Source: Calendula officinalis
Taxonomy: Eukaryota; Streptophyta; Magnoliopsida; Asterales; Asteraceae
Length of the DNA stretch: 64,000 nucleotides
Assembly (NCBI GenBank): GCA_963853835.1
Contig: OY970822.1
Location: forward strand, 89,137,135 to 89,201,134
Reading direction: 5' to 3'
This document shows positions 1 to 9,398 of the stretch, in pieces (position 1 is the stretch's first letter; the number at the start of each line of letters is the position of its first letter). The position numbers and the translations under genes were made by a program. The notes beneath the pieces were generated by a model, which saw nothing but the letters and a program-made list of their open reading frames with translations, was not told the origin of the DNA and made no database searches.

Positions 1-192
1 CTGTCTACATATATTAGCTCCCGCATAGCCTAAAGTTGTCAAGATTGGGTAACCATCGTTGTTGTAGTTGTATATAGACACATATACATATACATGTTGA
101 CTCGATTCCGGATACTTATTTCAAATCCTAACATTGAGAACAAAGACACTAAATTGAACAAAATTTTATTGTATTGATTTTGCATTTTTCAG
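1..192 (+). other. 3' part of the last intron of P450 copy A
   Basis: This AT-rich stretch ends in a pyrimidine run and AG at 191-192, directly before the P450 exon at 193. A block near 38-64 (gtcaagattgggtaaccatc and the following bases) also occurs at about 61918-61946, in the equivalent intron of P450 copy C. That supports both the intron call and common descent of copies A and C. The rest of copy A lies left of the window. Confidence 0.75.
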
Positions 193-386
193 CTATATTG
201 GAGTGCTTCAGCAACACATAAAGATGAGGACAACTTTGAAGATGTGGAACAGTTTGATCCATCAAGGTTTGAAGGCGCGGGACCAACTCCATTCACATAT
301 GTGTCATTCGGAGGGGGGCCGAGGATGTGTTTGGGGAAAGAATTTGCACGATTGCAAGTACTCGTGTTCCTTCACAACATCGTCAC
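193..386 (+). pseudogene. Cytochrome P450 copy A (CYP716-like), last exon, 5' part, cut by Copia
   Basis: Reading from CTA at 193, just after a splice acceptor, the frame gives LYWSASATHKDEDNFEDVEQ, then DPSRFEGAGPTPFTY and the heme-ligand motif FGGGPRMCLG (307-336), matching FxxGxRxCxG with the axial cysteine. This is the C-terminal exon of a plant microsomal P450. The wording is typical of CYP716 (triterpene oxidases such as beta-amyrin 28-oxidase); the substrate is inferred from family only. The frame is open to HNIV and then runs into the Copia LTR at 387, where in-frame TAG at 406-408 ends it. The exon resumes in frame at 5032. Apart from the insertion I see no lesion. Earlier exons lie outside the window. 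Confidence 0.9.
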
Positions 387-546
387 TGTTAACCGAAATA
401 TAATTTAGGAATGTGAATATTGTATTTGTTCTAGATTATTCCTTTAATATATCTTTTCCTAATTTATCGGAAAAGATTTGTATTGTAACATTATAAATAC
501 TTTGGTAAATCAATAAAGAGAGGTCAAGGATTTACTCCAAATTACA
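387..546 (+). repeat. Copia 5' LTR
   Basis: 160 bp, TGTTAACC to ATTACA, identical to 4867-5026. It contains a TATA-like stretch (attataaatac, about 490-500) and AATAAA (about 511), so promoter and polyadenylation signals may both lie in this very short LTR. Placed in the P450 exon, it could also end the host transcript. Confidence 0.95.
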
Positions 547-558
547 TGGTATCAGAGC
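547..558 (+). other. Copia primer-binding site
   Basis: TGGTATCAGAGC directly abuts the 5' LTR end. It is the standard complement of the 3' end of plant initiator methionine tRNA, used to prime minus-strand synthesis. Confidence 0.93.
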
Positions 559-633
559 TACCATCACCCTAGCCGGCCCTAGCTCCGATCGAAATCTACC
601 CTATTCGGCCTCTCTTCTCTGTATTCGATCACC

Positions 634-3600
634 ATGACCGGCGGTGATGCCTCTACCTCTGCTCCCAAAACACCGTTTCATCCCGCATTCGGTGTCAACA
701 ACATCAAAAACTCCCTCCCCTTGATTCTCGATCAAACAGATGACCGCTACGCTTCTTGGGTGGAACTCTTCCAAATCCATGCTTGTGCGTACGATGTTCT
801 TGATCACATCGAACCCGATACCCCTGCTCCCGCACACATTGACAAACCAACCTGGATCCGCCTTGACGCTATCGTCAAACAGTGGATTCTTGCTACCATA
901 TCCCCAGATCTTCTCCAAACAATTATGAAACCCGGTGCTACCGCCCAACAACTTTGGGACAACCTTGCTGCTATTTTTCAAGATAACCGCGCCACTAGAG
1001 CGGTTTATCTCGAAGAACAATTTAATAGCACCCGCATGGATGCTTTTTCTAACGCCACCGAGTATTGTACCCGACTCAAGAACCTTTCCGATCAACTTGC
1101 TAATATCGGACATCCTGTCTCCGATCAGAAGATGGTCCTTCAGCTTGTCGCCGGCCTTCCGAAAGGCGACTACGACACCATCGCCACATTCATACAACAA
1201 TCTGATCCGCTTCCGAGTTTTATCAAAGCTCGATCGCAACTAACCCTCGAAGAAACACGCCGGGCCAAACAAGAATCTCATAACCCTCAAGCCTTAATCA
1301 CTCAAAAGTCGGATTCCACAAACCCGCAACCCAATGGTGACCGTAGCAATGCTCGAGATCAATCGTCGGACCGTAATGGAGACCGTAGCAGCGAACGTGG
1401 CAACAACCGTGGTGGATACCGTGGTCGCGGTCGCGGTCGAGGACGTGGTCGTGGCGGACGACAACAATATCAACAGTCGTCTTGGTCACACTATCCATGG
1501 TTCCCTAATAACTCCTGGACACCACCACCGTGCCCCTACCCGACCGCACCACCGAACCACCAAGCTGGCCTCCTCGGCCCGCGCCCACAACACCCATCCC
1601 CACAGCAGCAGGCGATGTACACGGCTGCCCCCTATCCCATGCACGGCCCGCCCATGACCCCCACGGATTTGGATATGGCTTTCAACACAATGCATCTTAA
1701 TCCCCCGGACAACTCGTGGTACATGGACACCGGCTCTACTTCCCATGTTGCAAACAACGAGGGTAACTTTTCTCATTTATTTTCTTTAAGTAAACCGCAT
1801 TCACTTTTAGTTGGTAGTGGCAAAAGTGTTCCAGTTACGGGTATTGGCTCTACGTCCCTACCCTTCCCTAACCGAACCTATTACTTAAATCACATTCATC
1901 ATGTCCCACAAATAATTAAAAATCTTATTTCTGTACGCAAATTTACCCGCACCAATAATGTTTCTGTTGAATTTGACCCGTTCGGTTTTTCTGTGAAGGA
2001 TTTCAAAACAGGGAAGCCGGTTACCCGATGCAACAGCACCGGTGATCTTTATCCATTCACCACCACCACATCCGCCCGCTCCAACCATGTCGCTCTCCAC
2101 ACCGCTTCTTCATCTACTTGGCACAATCGTCTCGGCCATCCGGGATCTTCTATTTTTAGTTTTCTTAGCAATAAAAATTTTCTTCCAAATAAGCTTAGTA
2201 TTATTGATTCTTGTAACTCTTGTTCAATAGGAAAACATTGTCGTTTGCGTTTTAATGATTCACATTCTATTACTTATAGTCCTTTTGATATAATACATGC
2301 GGATTTATGGACCTCCCCCGTCACATCCACTTTAGGCCACAAATATTACCTTGTTCTATTAGATGACTACACCCATTTCACATGGACCTTCCCCCTTAAA
2401 TCCAAATCGCAAGTCTTCTCCATTTTCTCTACCTTTTACACACATATACTTACCCAATTTGAAAAGAAAATAAAAACCTTCCAATGCGACAATGGTCGCG
2501 AATTCAACAACACTCAATTCCACCAATTTTGTACCCAAAACGGAATGCATATTCGGTTTTCTTGTCCTTACACCTCACCCCAAAACGGAAAAGCCGAACG
2601 CCTTATTCGTACCTTAAACAACATTATCCGTACCAACCTTTTACATGCCTCGATTCCACCCTCCTATTGGCACTACGCCATTCACTTCGCAACTTATATT
2701 CTCAACATCCTACCCTCTTCCGCTATAAACAACAACACACCCACTTATCTCTTATATCATCGCATACCATCATACACCCATCTACGCACTTTCGGTTGTC
2801 TTTGCTACCCTAATACCTCCGCCACCACCTTACATAAATTAACCCCTCGCTCAACTCCGTGCGTTTTCCTAGGTTATCCTCTAAACCACCGTGGCTACTT
2901 ATGCCACGACCTCAAATCCAAACAATTCTTCGTTTCCCGTCACGTTACCTTCGAGGAACACATATTCCCGTTTGTCAACCCCACCCCACTCGATAACCAT
3001 TCCTACGAATTTTTAAATGACCCTCCTCCATCACCGTATCATCTTTCACATATCATGCCTACTACTCCTCCACCATCTTCCGTGGATAACACTCCTCCCA
3101 GTCCACCTACGCAAAGTCCTCCAACCCCACCCTCAAATCTGCCTCCTCCTTCCCCATCTAGTGGAAATCTACCCACTGCCCAAATACCACCACCACCGAT
3201 TAATCATAATCCCGCCCCTCCCCAATCCCCACAGTCACACCACCCAATGCAAACTCGATCCAAAAGCGGTATATTCAAACCCAACAAACCTCTTTCTTTT
3301 CACACTCAATCCATCTCCCCCATACCATCTAACCCTAAACTTGCCCTGCTAGACCCTAACTGGAACTTTGCCATGGCCACTGAATTTAATGCTTTACTTA
3401 AACAAAATACTTGGGATCTAGTTCCCCGTCCTATGGACGCCAATATTATACGATGTCACTGGATTTTTAGACATAAATTTAAAGCAGATGGTTCTTTAGA
3501 AAGATACAAGGCAAGGCTCGTTGTTAATGGCAAAACACAAGAAGTTGGTATTGACTGTGATGAAACTTTCAGCCCGGTTGTTAAACCGGCAACTATTCGC

Positions 3601-4872
3601 ACCGTTCTTTCCCTCGCTTTAGGGCGCAATTGGCCGATACATCAACTTGATGTAAAGAACGCTTTTCTTCATGGTGACCTCCATGAAACGGTTTATATGC
3701 ACCAACCACCCGGGTTTACAAATCGCAATTGTCCTGGATATGTTTGCAAATTGCGCAAGTCCTTGTATGGTCTCAAACAGGCACCACGAGCTTGGTACCA
3801 AAGATTCGCTCAACATCTCCTCACAATCGGGTTTACATGCAGCAAAAGTGATAATTCTCTTTTTATATTTCATCACAAGAATGAAACCGCATACCTCCTC
3901 TTGTATGTGGATGACATAGTACTCACGGCATCCTCAACCTCCCTACAATCTACTATCATTGCTGCCCTCAAAAAGGAATTTGAAATGACTGATCTCGGGC
4001 ACCTTACTTATTTTTTGGGCATTTCTGTCAACCGAACACCTAAGGGAATGTTTTTATCTCAACAAAAGTATGCCGAATCTATTCTAAAACGAGCCAACAT
4101 GGAAACCTGCAATGCCGCAACCACACCCGTTGATACAAACTCAAAATTAAGTGCAACCGATGGAGCCTTGTTATCCGATCCAACCACATACCGCAGTCTT
4201 GCCGGGGCATTACAGTATTTGACGTTTACACGACCCGATATCTCATACGCGGTCCAACAAATATGCTTATTTATGCATGCTCCACGAGAGTCCCATTTCA
4301 ATGCTTTGAAACGAATCTTACGGTACATCAAGGGGACATCTCAGTTAGGTTTACAACTCTATCCATCGAGTCCTGCACAGTTGATCGCTTACACCGACGC
4401 AGACTGGGGTGGATGTCCGGATACCCGACGTTCCACATCGGGATACTGCGTGTTTTTAGGAGATAACTTAATTTCATGGTCCGCAAAACGTCAGCCCACG
4501 CTATCACGATCCAGTGCTGAAGCCGAGTATCGCGGTGTCGCAAATGTGGTTGCCGAGTCCTGTTGGTTGCGAAATTTGTTACTCGAACTGCATACCCCAT
4601 TGCGACGATCCACTTTGGTCTACTGTGATAATGTCTCTGCTGTTTATCTCTCCGGCAATCCGGTTCAACACCAACGAACCAAGCATATCGAAATGGACAT
4701 TCACTTTGTCCGTGAAAAGGTTGCGTTGGGCCACATTCGCGTTTTTCATGTCCCATCAGCTTATCAGTATGCGGACATCTTCACCAAAGGTCTTCCGCGT
4801 CAACTGTTCCTAGACTTCAGAGACAGCTTGAGCATTCGGTCCCCTCCGGCTCAAACTGCGGGGGGCTGTTAA
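634..4872 (+). CDS. Copia Gag-Pol polyprotein, 1412 aa, intact
   Basis: Self-cleaving polyprotein of the Copia element. In order: Gag (about residues 1-285) with an Arg-Gly-rich tract (about 250-282) and no CCHC zinc knuckle; aspartic protease WYMDTGSTSHV (D365); GAG-pre-integrase with WHNRLGHPG (about 496) and CNSCSIGKHC; integrase core D557, D619, E655, i.e. DD35E spacing; a Pro-rich linker (about 800-880); reverse transcriptase with YVDD (1091-1094); and RNase H with YTDADWGG (D1255), SSAEAEYRG and YCDN (D1332). All catalytic residues I can identify are present and there is no internal stop. The start is the first in-frame ATG, 88 bp after the LTR. The last Cys codon and the TAA stop are supplied by the first six bases of the 3' LTR. 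Frequent CCN and ACN codons set it apart from the AT-rich surroundings. Confidence 0.97.
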   Translation: MTGGDASTSAPKTPFHPAFGVNNIKNSLPLILDQTDDRYASWVELFQIHACAYDVLDHIEPDTPAPAHIDKPTWIRLDAIVKQWILATISPDLLQTIMKPGATAQQLWDNLAAIFQDNRATRAVYLEEQFNSTRMDAFSNATEYCTRLKNLSDQLANIGHPVSDQKMVLQLVAGLPKGDYDTIATFIQQSDPLPSFIKARSQLTLEETRRAKQESHNPQALITQKSDSTNPQPNGDRSNARDQSSDRNGDRSSERGNNRGGYRGRGRGRGRGRGGRQQYQQSSWSHYPWFPNNSWTPPPCPYPTAPPNHQAGLLGPRPQHPSPQQQAMYTAAPYPMHGPPMTPTDLDMAFNTMHLNPPDNSWYMDTGSTSHVANNEGNFSHLFSLSKPHSLLVGSGKSVPVTGIGSTSLPFPNRTYYLNHIHHVPQIIKNLISVRKFTRTNNVSVEFDPFGFSVKDFKTGKPVTRCNSTGDLYPFTTTTSARSNHVALHTASSSTWHNRLGHPGSSIFSFLSNKNFLPNKLSIIDSCNSCSIGKHCRLRFNDSHSITYSPFDIIHADLWTSPVTSTLGHKYYLVLLDDYTHFTWTFPLKSKSQVFSIFSTFYTHILTQFEKKIKTFQCDNGREFNNTQFHQFCTQNGMHIRFSCPYTSPQNGKAERLIRTLNNIIRTNLLHASIPPSYWHYAIHFATYILNILPSSAINNNTPTYLLYHRIPSYTHLRTFGCLCYPNTSATTLHKLTPRSTPCVFLGYPLNHRGYLCHDLKSKQFFVSRHVTFEEHIFPFVNPTPLDNHSYEFLNDPPPSPYHLSHIMPTTPPPSSVDNTPPSPPTQSPPTPPSNLPPPSPSSGNLPTAQIPPPPINHNPAPPQSPQSHHPMQTRSKSGIFKPNKPLSFHTQSISPIPSNPKLALLDPNWNFAMATEFNALLKQNTWDLVPRPMDANIIRCHWIFRHKFKADGSLERYKARLVVNGKTQEVGIDCDETFSPVVKPATIRTVLSLALGRNWPIHQLDVKNAFLHGDLHETVYMHQPPGFTNRNCPGYVCKLRKSLYGLKQAPRAWYQRFAQHLLTIGFTCSKSDNSLFIFHHKNETAYLLLYVDDIVLTASSTSLQSTIIAALKKEFEMTDLGHLTYFLGISVNRTPKGMFLSQQKYAESILKRANMETCNAATTPVDTNSKLSATDGALLSDPTTYRSLAGALQYLTFTRPDISYAVQQICLFMHAPRESHFNALKRILRYIKGTSQLGLQLYPSSPAQLIAYTDADWGGCPDTRRSTSGYCVFLGDNLISWSAKRQPTLSRSSAEAEYRGVANVVAESCWLRNLLLELHTPLRRSTLVYCDNVSAVYLSGNPVQHQRTKHIEMDIHFVREKVALGHIRVFHVPSAYQYADIFTKGLPRQLFLDFRDSLSIRSPPAQTAGGC

Positions 4873-5026
4873 CCGAAATATAATTTAGGAATGTGAATAT
4901 TGTATTTGTTCTAGATTATTCCTTTAATATATCTTTTCCTAATTTATCGGAAAAGATTTGTATTGTAACATTATAAATACTTTGGTAAATCAATAAAGAG
5001 AGGTCAAGGATTTACTCCAAATTACA
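4867..5026 (+). repeat. Copia 3' LTR
   Basis: Identical to the 5' LTR (no difference in 160 bp). It is preceded by the purine-rich tract GCGGGGGGC at 4858-4866 and followed by the GTCAC duplication at 5027-5031. Its first six bases (TGTTAA) also provide the stop codon of the polyprotein. Confidence 0.95.
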
Positions 5027-5031
5027 GTCAC

Positions 5032-5143
5032 CAATTTCAAATGGGAGTTGTTGATACCGGATGAGAAAATCGAATACGATCCCATGGCTCTCCCGAAAGA
5101 AGGACTTCCAATTTGTCTTCATCCTCATGATCATGTCTCATGA
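5032..5143 (+). pseudogene. Cytochrome P450 copy A, last exon, 3' part
   Basis: Continues the reading frame broken at 386 once the Copia element and one target duplication are ignored: NFKWELLIPDEKIEYDPMAL, then PKEGLPICLHPHDHVS and TGA at 5141-5143. This C-terminus (FKWE-LLPDEKI-DPM--P--GLPI-LHPH) is characteristic of CYP716-type P450s. Both halves together make a 101-codon last exon of normal family length. The phase is kept exactly, so the gene was probably intact here until the insertion. Confidence 0.9.
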
Positions 5144-5232
5144 TCAGTACAAGTATGAATTTATGAACTCTAAAGTTATATACAACTTTTATAATTTTGG
5201 TATAATTAAAGCCATATCTTATTTAAATAATA

Positions 5233-5496
5233 CTCCCTCCGTCCCTAAATAAAGTTCTCATTTGTGTTGGGCACAACATTTTAGGAGATAGTTTGTGGTG
5301 GGGTATTTGGTATTACTTTTGAATAAAATATAAGGTTTGATTGGAGAGAGAAAGTGTGTTAAGAGATAGTTAGTGGTGAAAGTATTGGTAATAATATTAT
5401 TATATTAAGTGGGTCCCTTAAATTTGAGAAATGGGAACTTTATTTAGGGACAATACTTGAAGGTGAAATGGGAACTTTATTTAGGGACGGAGGGAG
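5233..5496. mobile_element. Stowaway-type MITE
   Basis: 264 bp with terminal inverted repeats starting CTCCCTCCGTCCCTAAATAA and ending in the complement (TTATTTAGGGACGGAGGGAG), flanked by TA on both sides (5231-5232, 5497-5498). TA duplication and the CTCCCTCCGTCCC terminus are the hallmarks of Tc1/mariner-derived Stowaway MITEs. No coding capacity. Relatives are at 54028-54293 and, split, at 6296-24478. Confidence 0.93.
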
Positions 5497-5498
5497 TA

Positions 5499-6293
5499 AT
5501 TGATATTTGTGGATTGTTGTATAAAAGTGTATAACACTACTTGGCATGGTTAATAAACTGTATTTGGAAGAGTTGTTAGGTTAGATACTTCAAAATGTAT
5601 CTAACTTGTTATGAAACTATATAGTATATTCACGTATTTTAAAATGTAAAATATATCAATAATATATAGTATATTCATGGTTAATAAAATATATCCATTG
5701 TGCGTATCCCCGTGGAGTGGTGTGGCCACGGCAACAGCGAGGAACGAGCGTGGGGGTGGATTTTTGGTTTTTTACCGTTAAATATACATACATAAAAGAG
5801 AAGACTTACCTCATTGTCGGAGAAAACTCATTGTCCGAGGGACTATACCAAAAAAAAACCTGCGTCTGGAAGAGAAGACGACGAAGGGTTGAAGATGACA
5901 TTAGAGTTATTTAATGTGTTGTTTATTTGGGCTTTTAAAAGTGAGTTGGTTTTTGTTCTGGACTTTTTATTCCAATCATACCAACACAAAGCCCAGTCAC
6001 ATACATTTTTAATTTATTTTGCTGAACTGATTTATTAAAAAAACCTGATTTGAAATTATTTAATTTGATAAATAATTATTTTAGGGTTCTACTAAACATA
6101 TAATAAAAGGAAATTTTGAAAATAATTAGTTTTGTTAAAAAAGGAAAGCTCGTGATTTTGCGTGAGAAACTTCTAAATGTCCATTTAAAGGCTGTAAAGT
6201 CCAAGAGATGTTTGTTTTAATTTTTTTTTTTTAATTTACTCTAAAAGAATTTCCTTTTTATTTTATTTATTAAAGTGCATATAAATTATGGAC
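5499..6293. other. Non-coding; no gene recognised
   Basis: AT-rich spacer. A GC-richer patch at about 5705-5760 (gtggccacggcaacagcg) resembles the GC-rich end of the Harbinger elements at 59417 and 24263 and may be a remnant. Short open frames here have no recognisable protein content. Confidence 0.5.
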
Positions 6294-6629
6294 TACTCCC
6301 TCCATCCCACAAAAAAGTTCGCATTTCCCTTAGACTATGGGGTATGGGCACCACCACCACCCCATTTTTTCTGCCACATCATCTGCCACCCCAGCAACCA
6401 CACCACACCACACCACTTTATCCAGGAAATAACCACCACTCCACCCCCACACCATTTTTTTTCCAACTCATCATTTCTTTTCCCTTTATTTTTTAAACAT
6501 AAAATTAAAATTTCATTAAAATTAAAAATTAAAACATTACAATACTAGAAATTAAAAAAAAATACAATACTTGAAATTAAAAATTAAAATCCTAGAAATT
6601 AAAAAAAATATATAATACTTGAAAAAAAA

Positions 6630-7670
6630 CTAGCTTAACTTGCGGAAAGCGGCCTTCGCCTTCGCATTCGCTTCCCGCAAGATCTCGAGATCCTCCCCGT
6701 CCAAATCGTCCTCTTTATGCTTCAAAATGGAGATGGTATTGAGCATAATTTTTCCCTCTTTAGCGGTCTTGTCGGTCTGCAGTTTTTCCCTCCTCAACGC
6801 AACCTTCTCTTTTGACGACACACCATGATCGGCCAACAACTTTGCGACTTCGTCCATCGTATTGTTGGACGATGCCTGCTGCGCCGCATGTCGTAGTGCT
6901 CGTTTGGTCTTATCTCTTCCTACCGGGCGGCTTGGAGTGGGGGTTTCTTCGACTTCATCGAATACGTCATCGGGGATGTCGTCGTCCCCAGCATTAAGGT
7001 CGATACGCGAAGTATTCGTATGACCATCAGAAACATCAACCGAATGGGAACTACGAGACCGCTTTGATTGTTGTTGTTGGTGCTCTTGTGAAGTCGGCAT
7101 CGCTAACCATTTTGGATCGTCTTTGACAACCAACCACTGCTTTTCTTGCTCAAAATCATTACGCCCATTACCCTTGTATTCTAGCCTTGCCGCTGCCATA
7201 ACATCAAAATCACTCATCCCGCTATGTTTTTCAGACATAAGCTTGTTGTAGATACCGTTAAACTTTGTTAAATTGGTAACTAGTTGACGCCATTTCCCTG
7301 AAAGTTTGTCATGGTTTCGGTACGTTGGACGCCCCATAAGCTCGTGGAATGTTTTGGACACAGAGTCCCATAGCCCTTTGCTTTTCTTGCTATTCCCATC
7401 CTTTGGGTCTTTTAACGAGGCACACCAAGCTTTACACAAAGCCACATCTTCTTCAGTGGTCCAAGTCAATGGACCGTCAGAATCAATAACTTCTTTTTCT
7501 TTGGCTTTCCCCTTTCCTTTCGACTTCTTTTTTGCTCGACTACCGCCAGCCTCTGTTTGTTGGAATTGTGTACTTTGGAATTGAGCACTTTGGAATTGAC
7601 TTTGTTGAAACTGATTTGGTTGGAATTGTGTGTTTTGGAATTGGGGGTTTTGGAATTGGGTGTTTTGGTA
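6630..7670 (-). pseudogene. Harbinger ORF1 (Myb/SANT-like DNA-binding protein), 3' part
   Basis: Contains a SANT/trihelix-like domain (LTWTTEEDVALCKAWCASL, then FWDSV-type helix wording and RPTYRNHDKLSGKWRQL), followed by an acidic linker and a basic, helical, Lys/Glu-rich C-terminus ending KAKAAFRKLS. This is the layout of plant PIF/Harbinger ORF1 proteins, often misannotated as glutathione S-transferase T3-like. ORF1 helps the transposase bind DNA. Upstream, down to 7670, the frame stays open through a Gln/Phe-rich repeat (QFQ units) and a KKKSKGKGKAKEKE basic tract. The frame is cut by the gypsy element at 7676. The 5' part is at 23746-23922, in the same frame, giving about 405 codons in all with no other lesion seen. 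Confidence 0.88.
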
Positions 7671-7675
7671 TTGTG

Positions 7676-9386
7676 TGTAACACCTTAAATTTTAATACAA
7701 AACATTTGGCCAAAATAATCGTTTAATAAAGAGGAGAACTATCCCAAAATACGGATTTACAAAAACCTTTGGTATGAAAATCAGAGTATAAATTCGGTGT
7801 TACAAAATATATCAATACCAAAGCTAAGTCTAAATCCGTTCTAGTGTTCTTCTACTCTAGGCCCCGCATCTCTATCCATGTGTACCTAAACCTTCGATCC
7901 CGAACCTGAGTACATAGCAAAACAAACAAGGAGTACGTGAGACAAAAACGTCTCGTGAGCTACATGGGTTTAGACCCGACAATAATAATCATAAGGCATA
8001 TAAATACATATACAAGTAGTTCATCCACCTATCTAGTCACCCTATTGTGACTCTATGATCCTTGTTTCCCTAGCAATCATATCTAGTTATCGGGACATCC
8101 CCAACTAACTAGAACCACATTAACTCATTAACCGGGGATCCCCCGCATTAACAAGCTTCAAGGTAAAGGCAAGAGGGAATCGCCCAATCTACATATACCT
8201 GCCTTACTCGCCGGACTACTTCCAGTTAGCAAGACTACTATCATGGAATGGGCCGATGGGGATCCGCCCAAATGCTCCCCATTCCATACCTCATGACCGG
8301 GGATCCCCCGCGTCATCACATCGTCTCAACCTTACTATAACTCGACGGTTATATCAATCAAAGCCTTTGGCTATCACATCAATCATCAACAAGTTAGTTA
8401 ACTATATTTAACAATATACACTAACTTTATTTACTAAATTCTACACAAACATCAAATAGGCTCGACATATATAATAACAAGTATTTTCATGGCTATGTAC
8501 TCAATAAAGTCCACACGTACTCACCTTAGCAATTAATACTCCAACCGTGTTCTTGACACCAAAACTCTTGCTTCCACAATTCGGTCAAACTTCCAAGACT
8601 TCACCAAAAGCCTAATTCAACAATCATACAATGTTCAACATCTCATACTATCAATAATGTGTCCATTGACCACTAATTACCATTAACTAACATTTCCCCC
8701 AATTATGGTGATTTACCAAACCCTAGGTTTAACCAACCCTTAAGATTCTTACCAATCGAAATCATACACTTGTTTCCTTTGTTAATACACCATCTATTAA
8801 GTGTATACATCATTTATTCACCATAAACCATAACCCCCAATAACTAGGGCTTCAAACCCAACCATCAAAATACATAGATTTAAAGCTACAAAGATCAAGG
8901 AGTGAAGATATACCTTTAATCTTCACCTAGGAGTGAAATCTACCAAAGATTTGTGAAGAGATCAACCAACATCTTCACTTGAGCTACAAAATCGCCAAAG
9001 ATGAAAACTAGGGTTTACTATTGCATTAAATGAGCCAAAACCCGACTTTAATGCTGTCGACCAGAGTTCACGACGCGAACTAAGTTCGCGTCGCTAACTT
9101 CCCCTTGTACGCGAACTTCGCGATCGGTAACCAGTCGTGATCTCCAATCGCCAGATACAACAATCCCTGGAGGGAGTTCACGATCGTGAACTAAAGTTCA
9201 CGCCGTGAACTTCCCTCGTACAGCAGGGCTGCACTTTTCGGTCTATGTCTGGACCCGGTTTCGTCCATAACTTTCTCATACGGTCTCCAAACGACACGAA
9301 ACCAATTCCTACGTTCTTTAAACGATTTATCCATATTTATCATATTTTTGTACAATTTATTTATTTACAAATTTCGGATCTTTACA
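7676..9386 (-). repeat. Gypsy element 1 3' LTR
   Basis: 1711 bp. Holds blocks shared with the other gypsy LTRs here: a GAGAC/GTCTC dyad (7939-7954), accggggatcccccg motifs (about 8130 and 8300), a CG-rich dyad region (about 9060-9215: gttcacgacgcgaac and variants), and the block ccaaacgacacgaaaccaat near 9290. Confidence 0.92.
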
Positions 9387-9398
9387 ACTATCTACCCC

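Larger units (their letters stand above)
387..5026 (+). mobile_element. Full-length Ty1-copia LTR retrotransposon (Ale/Retrofit-like)
   Basis: The 4640-bp element has two 160-bp LTRs (387-546, 4867-5026) that start TG, end CA and are identical base for base. It is flanked by the 5-bp target duplication GTCAC (382-386 and 5027-5031). The primer-binding site follows the 5' LTR directly, and a G-rich polypurine tract (4858-4866) precedes the 3' LTR. One uninterrupted ORF covers all domains in copia order (gag, PR, IN, RT, RNase H). Identical LTRs and an open ORF mean very recent insertion, and the element may be competent. It sits in the heme-binding exon of P450 copy A, in the same orientation. 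Lineage is judged from RT wording (e.g. CDETFSPVVKPATIRTVLSL) and small size. Confidence 0.97.

Noticed and set aside
203..403. 66-codon open frame overlapping the P450 exon
   Set aside because: Out of frame with the P450. The correct frame, starting at the splice acceptor at 193, carries the heme-binding motif.
601..1239. 212-codon open frame on the minus strand
   Set aside because: Lies antisense to the Copia gag in a region of biased codon use. The sense frame has recognisable gag and continues for 1412 codons.
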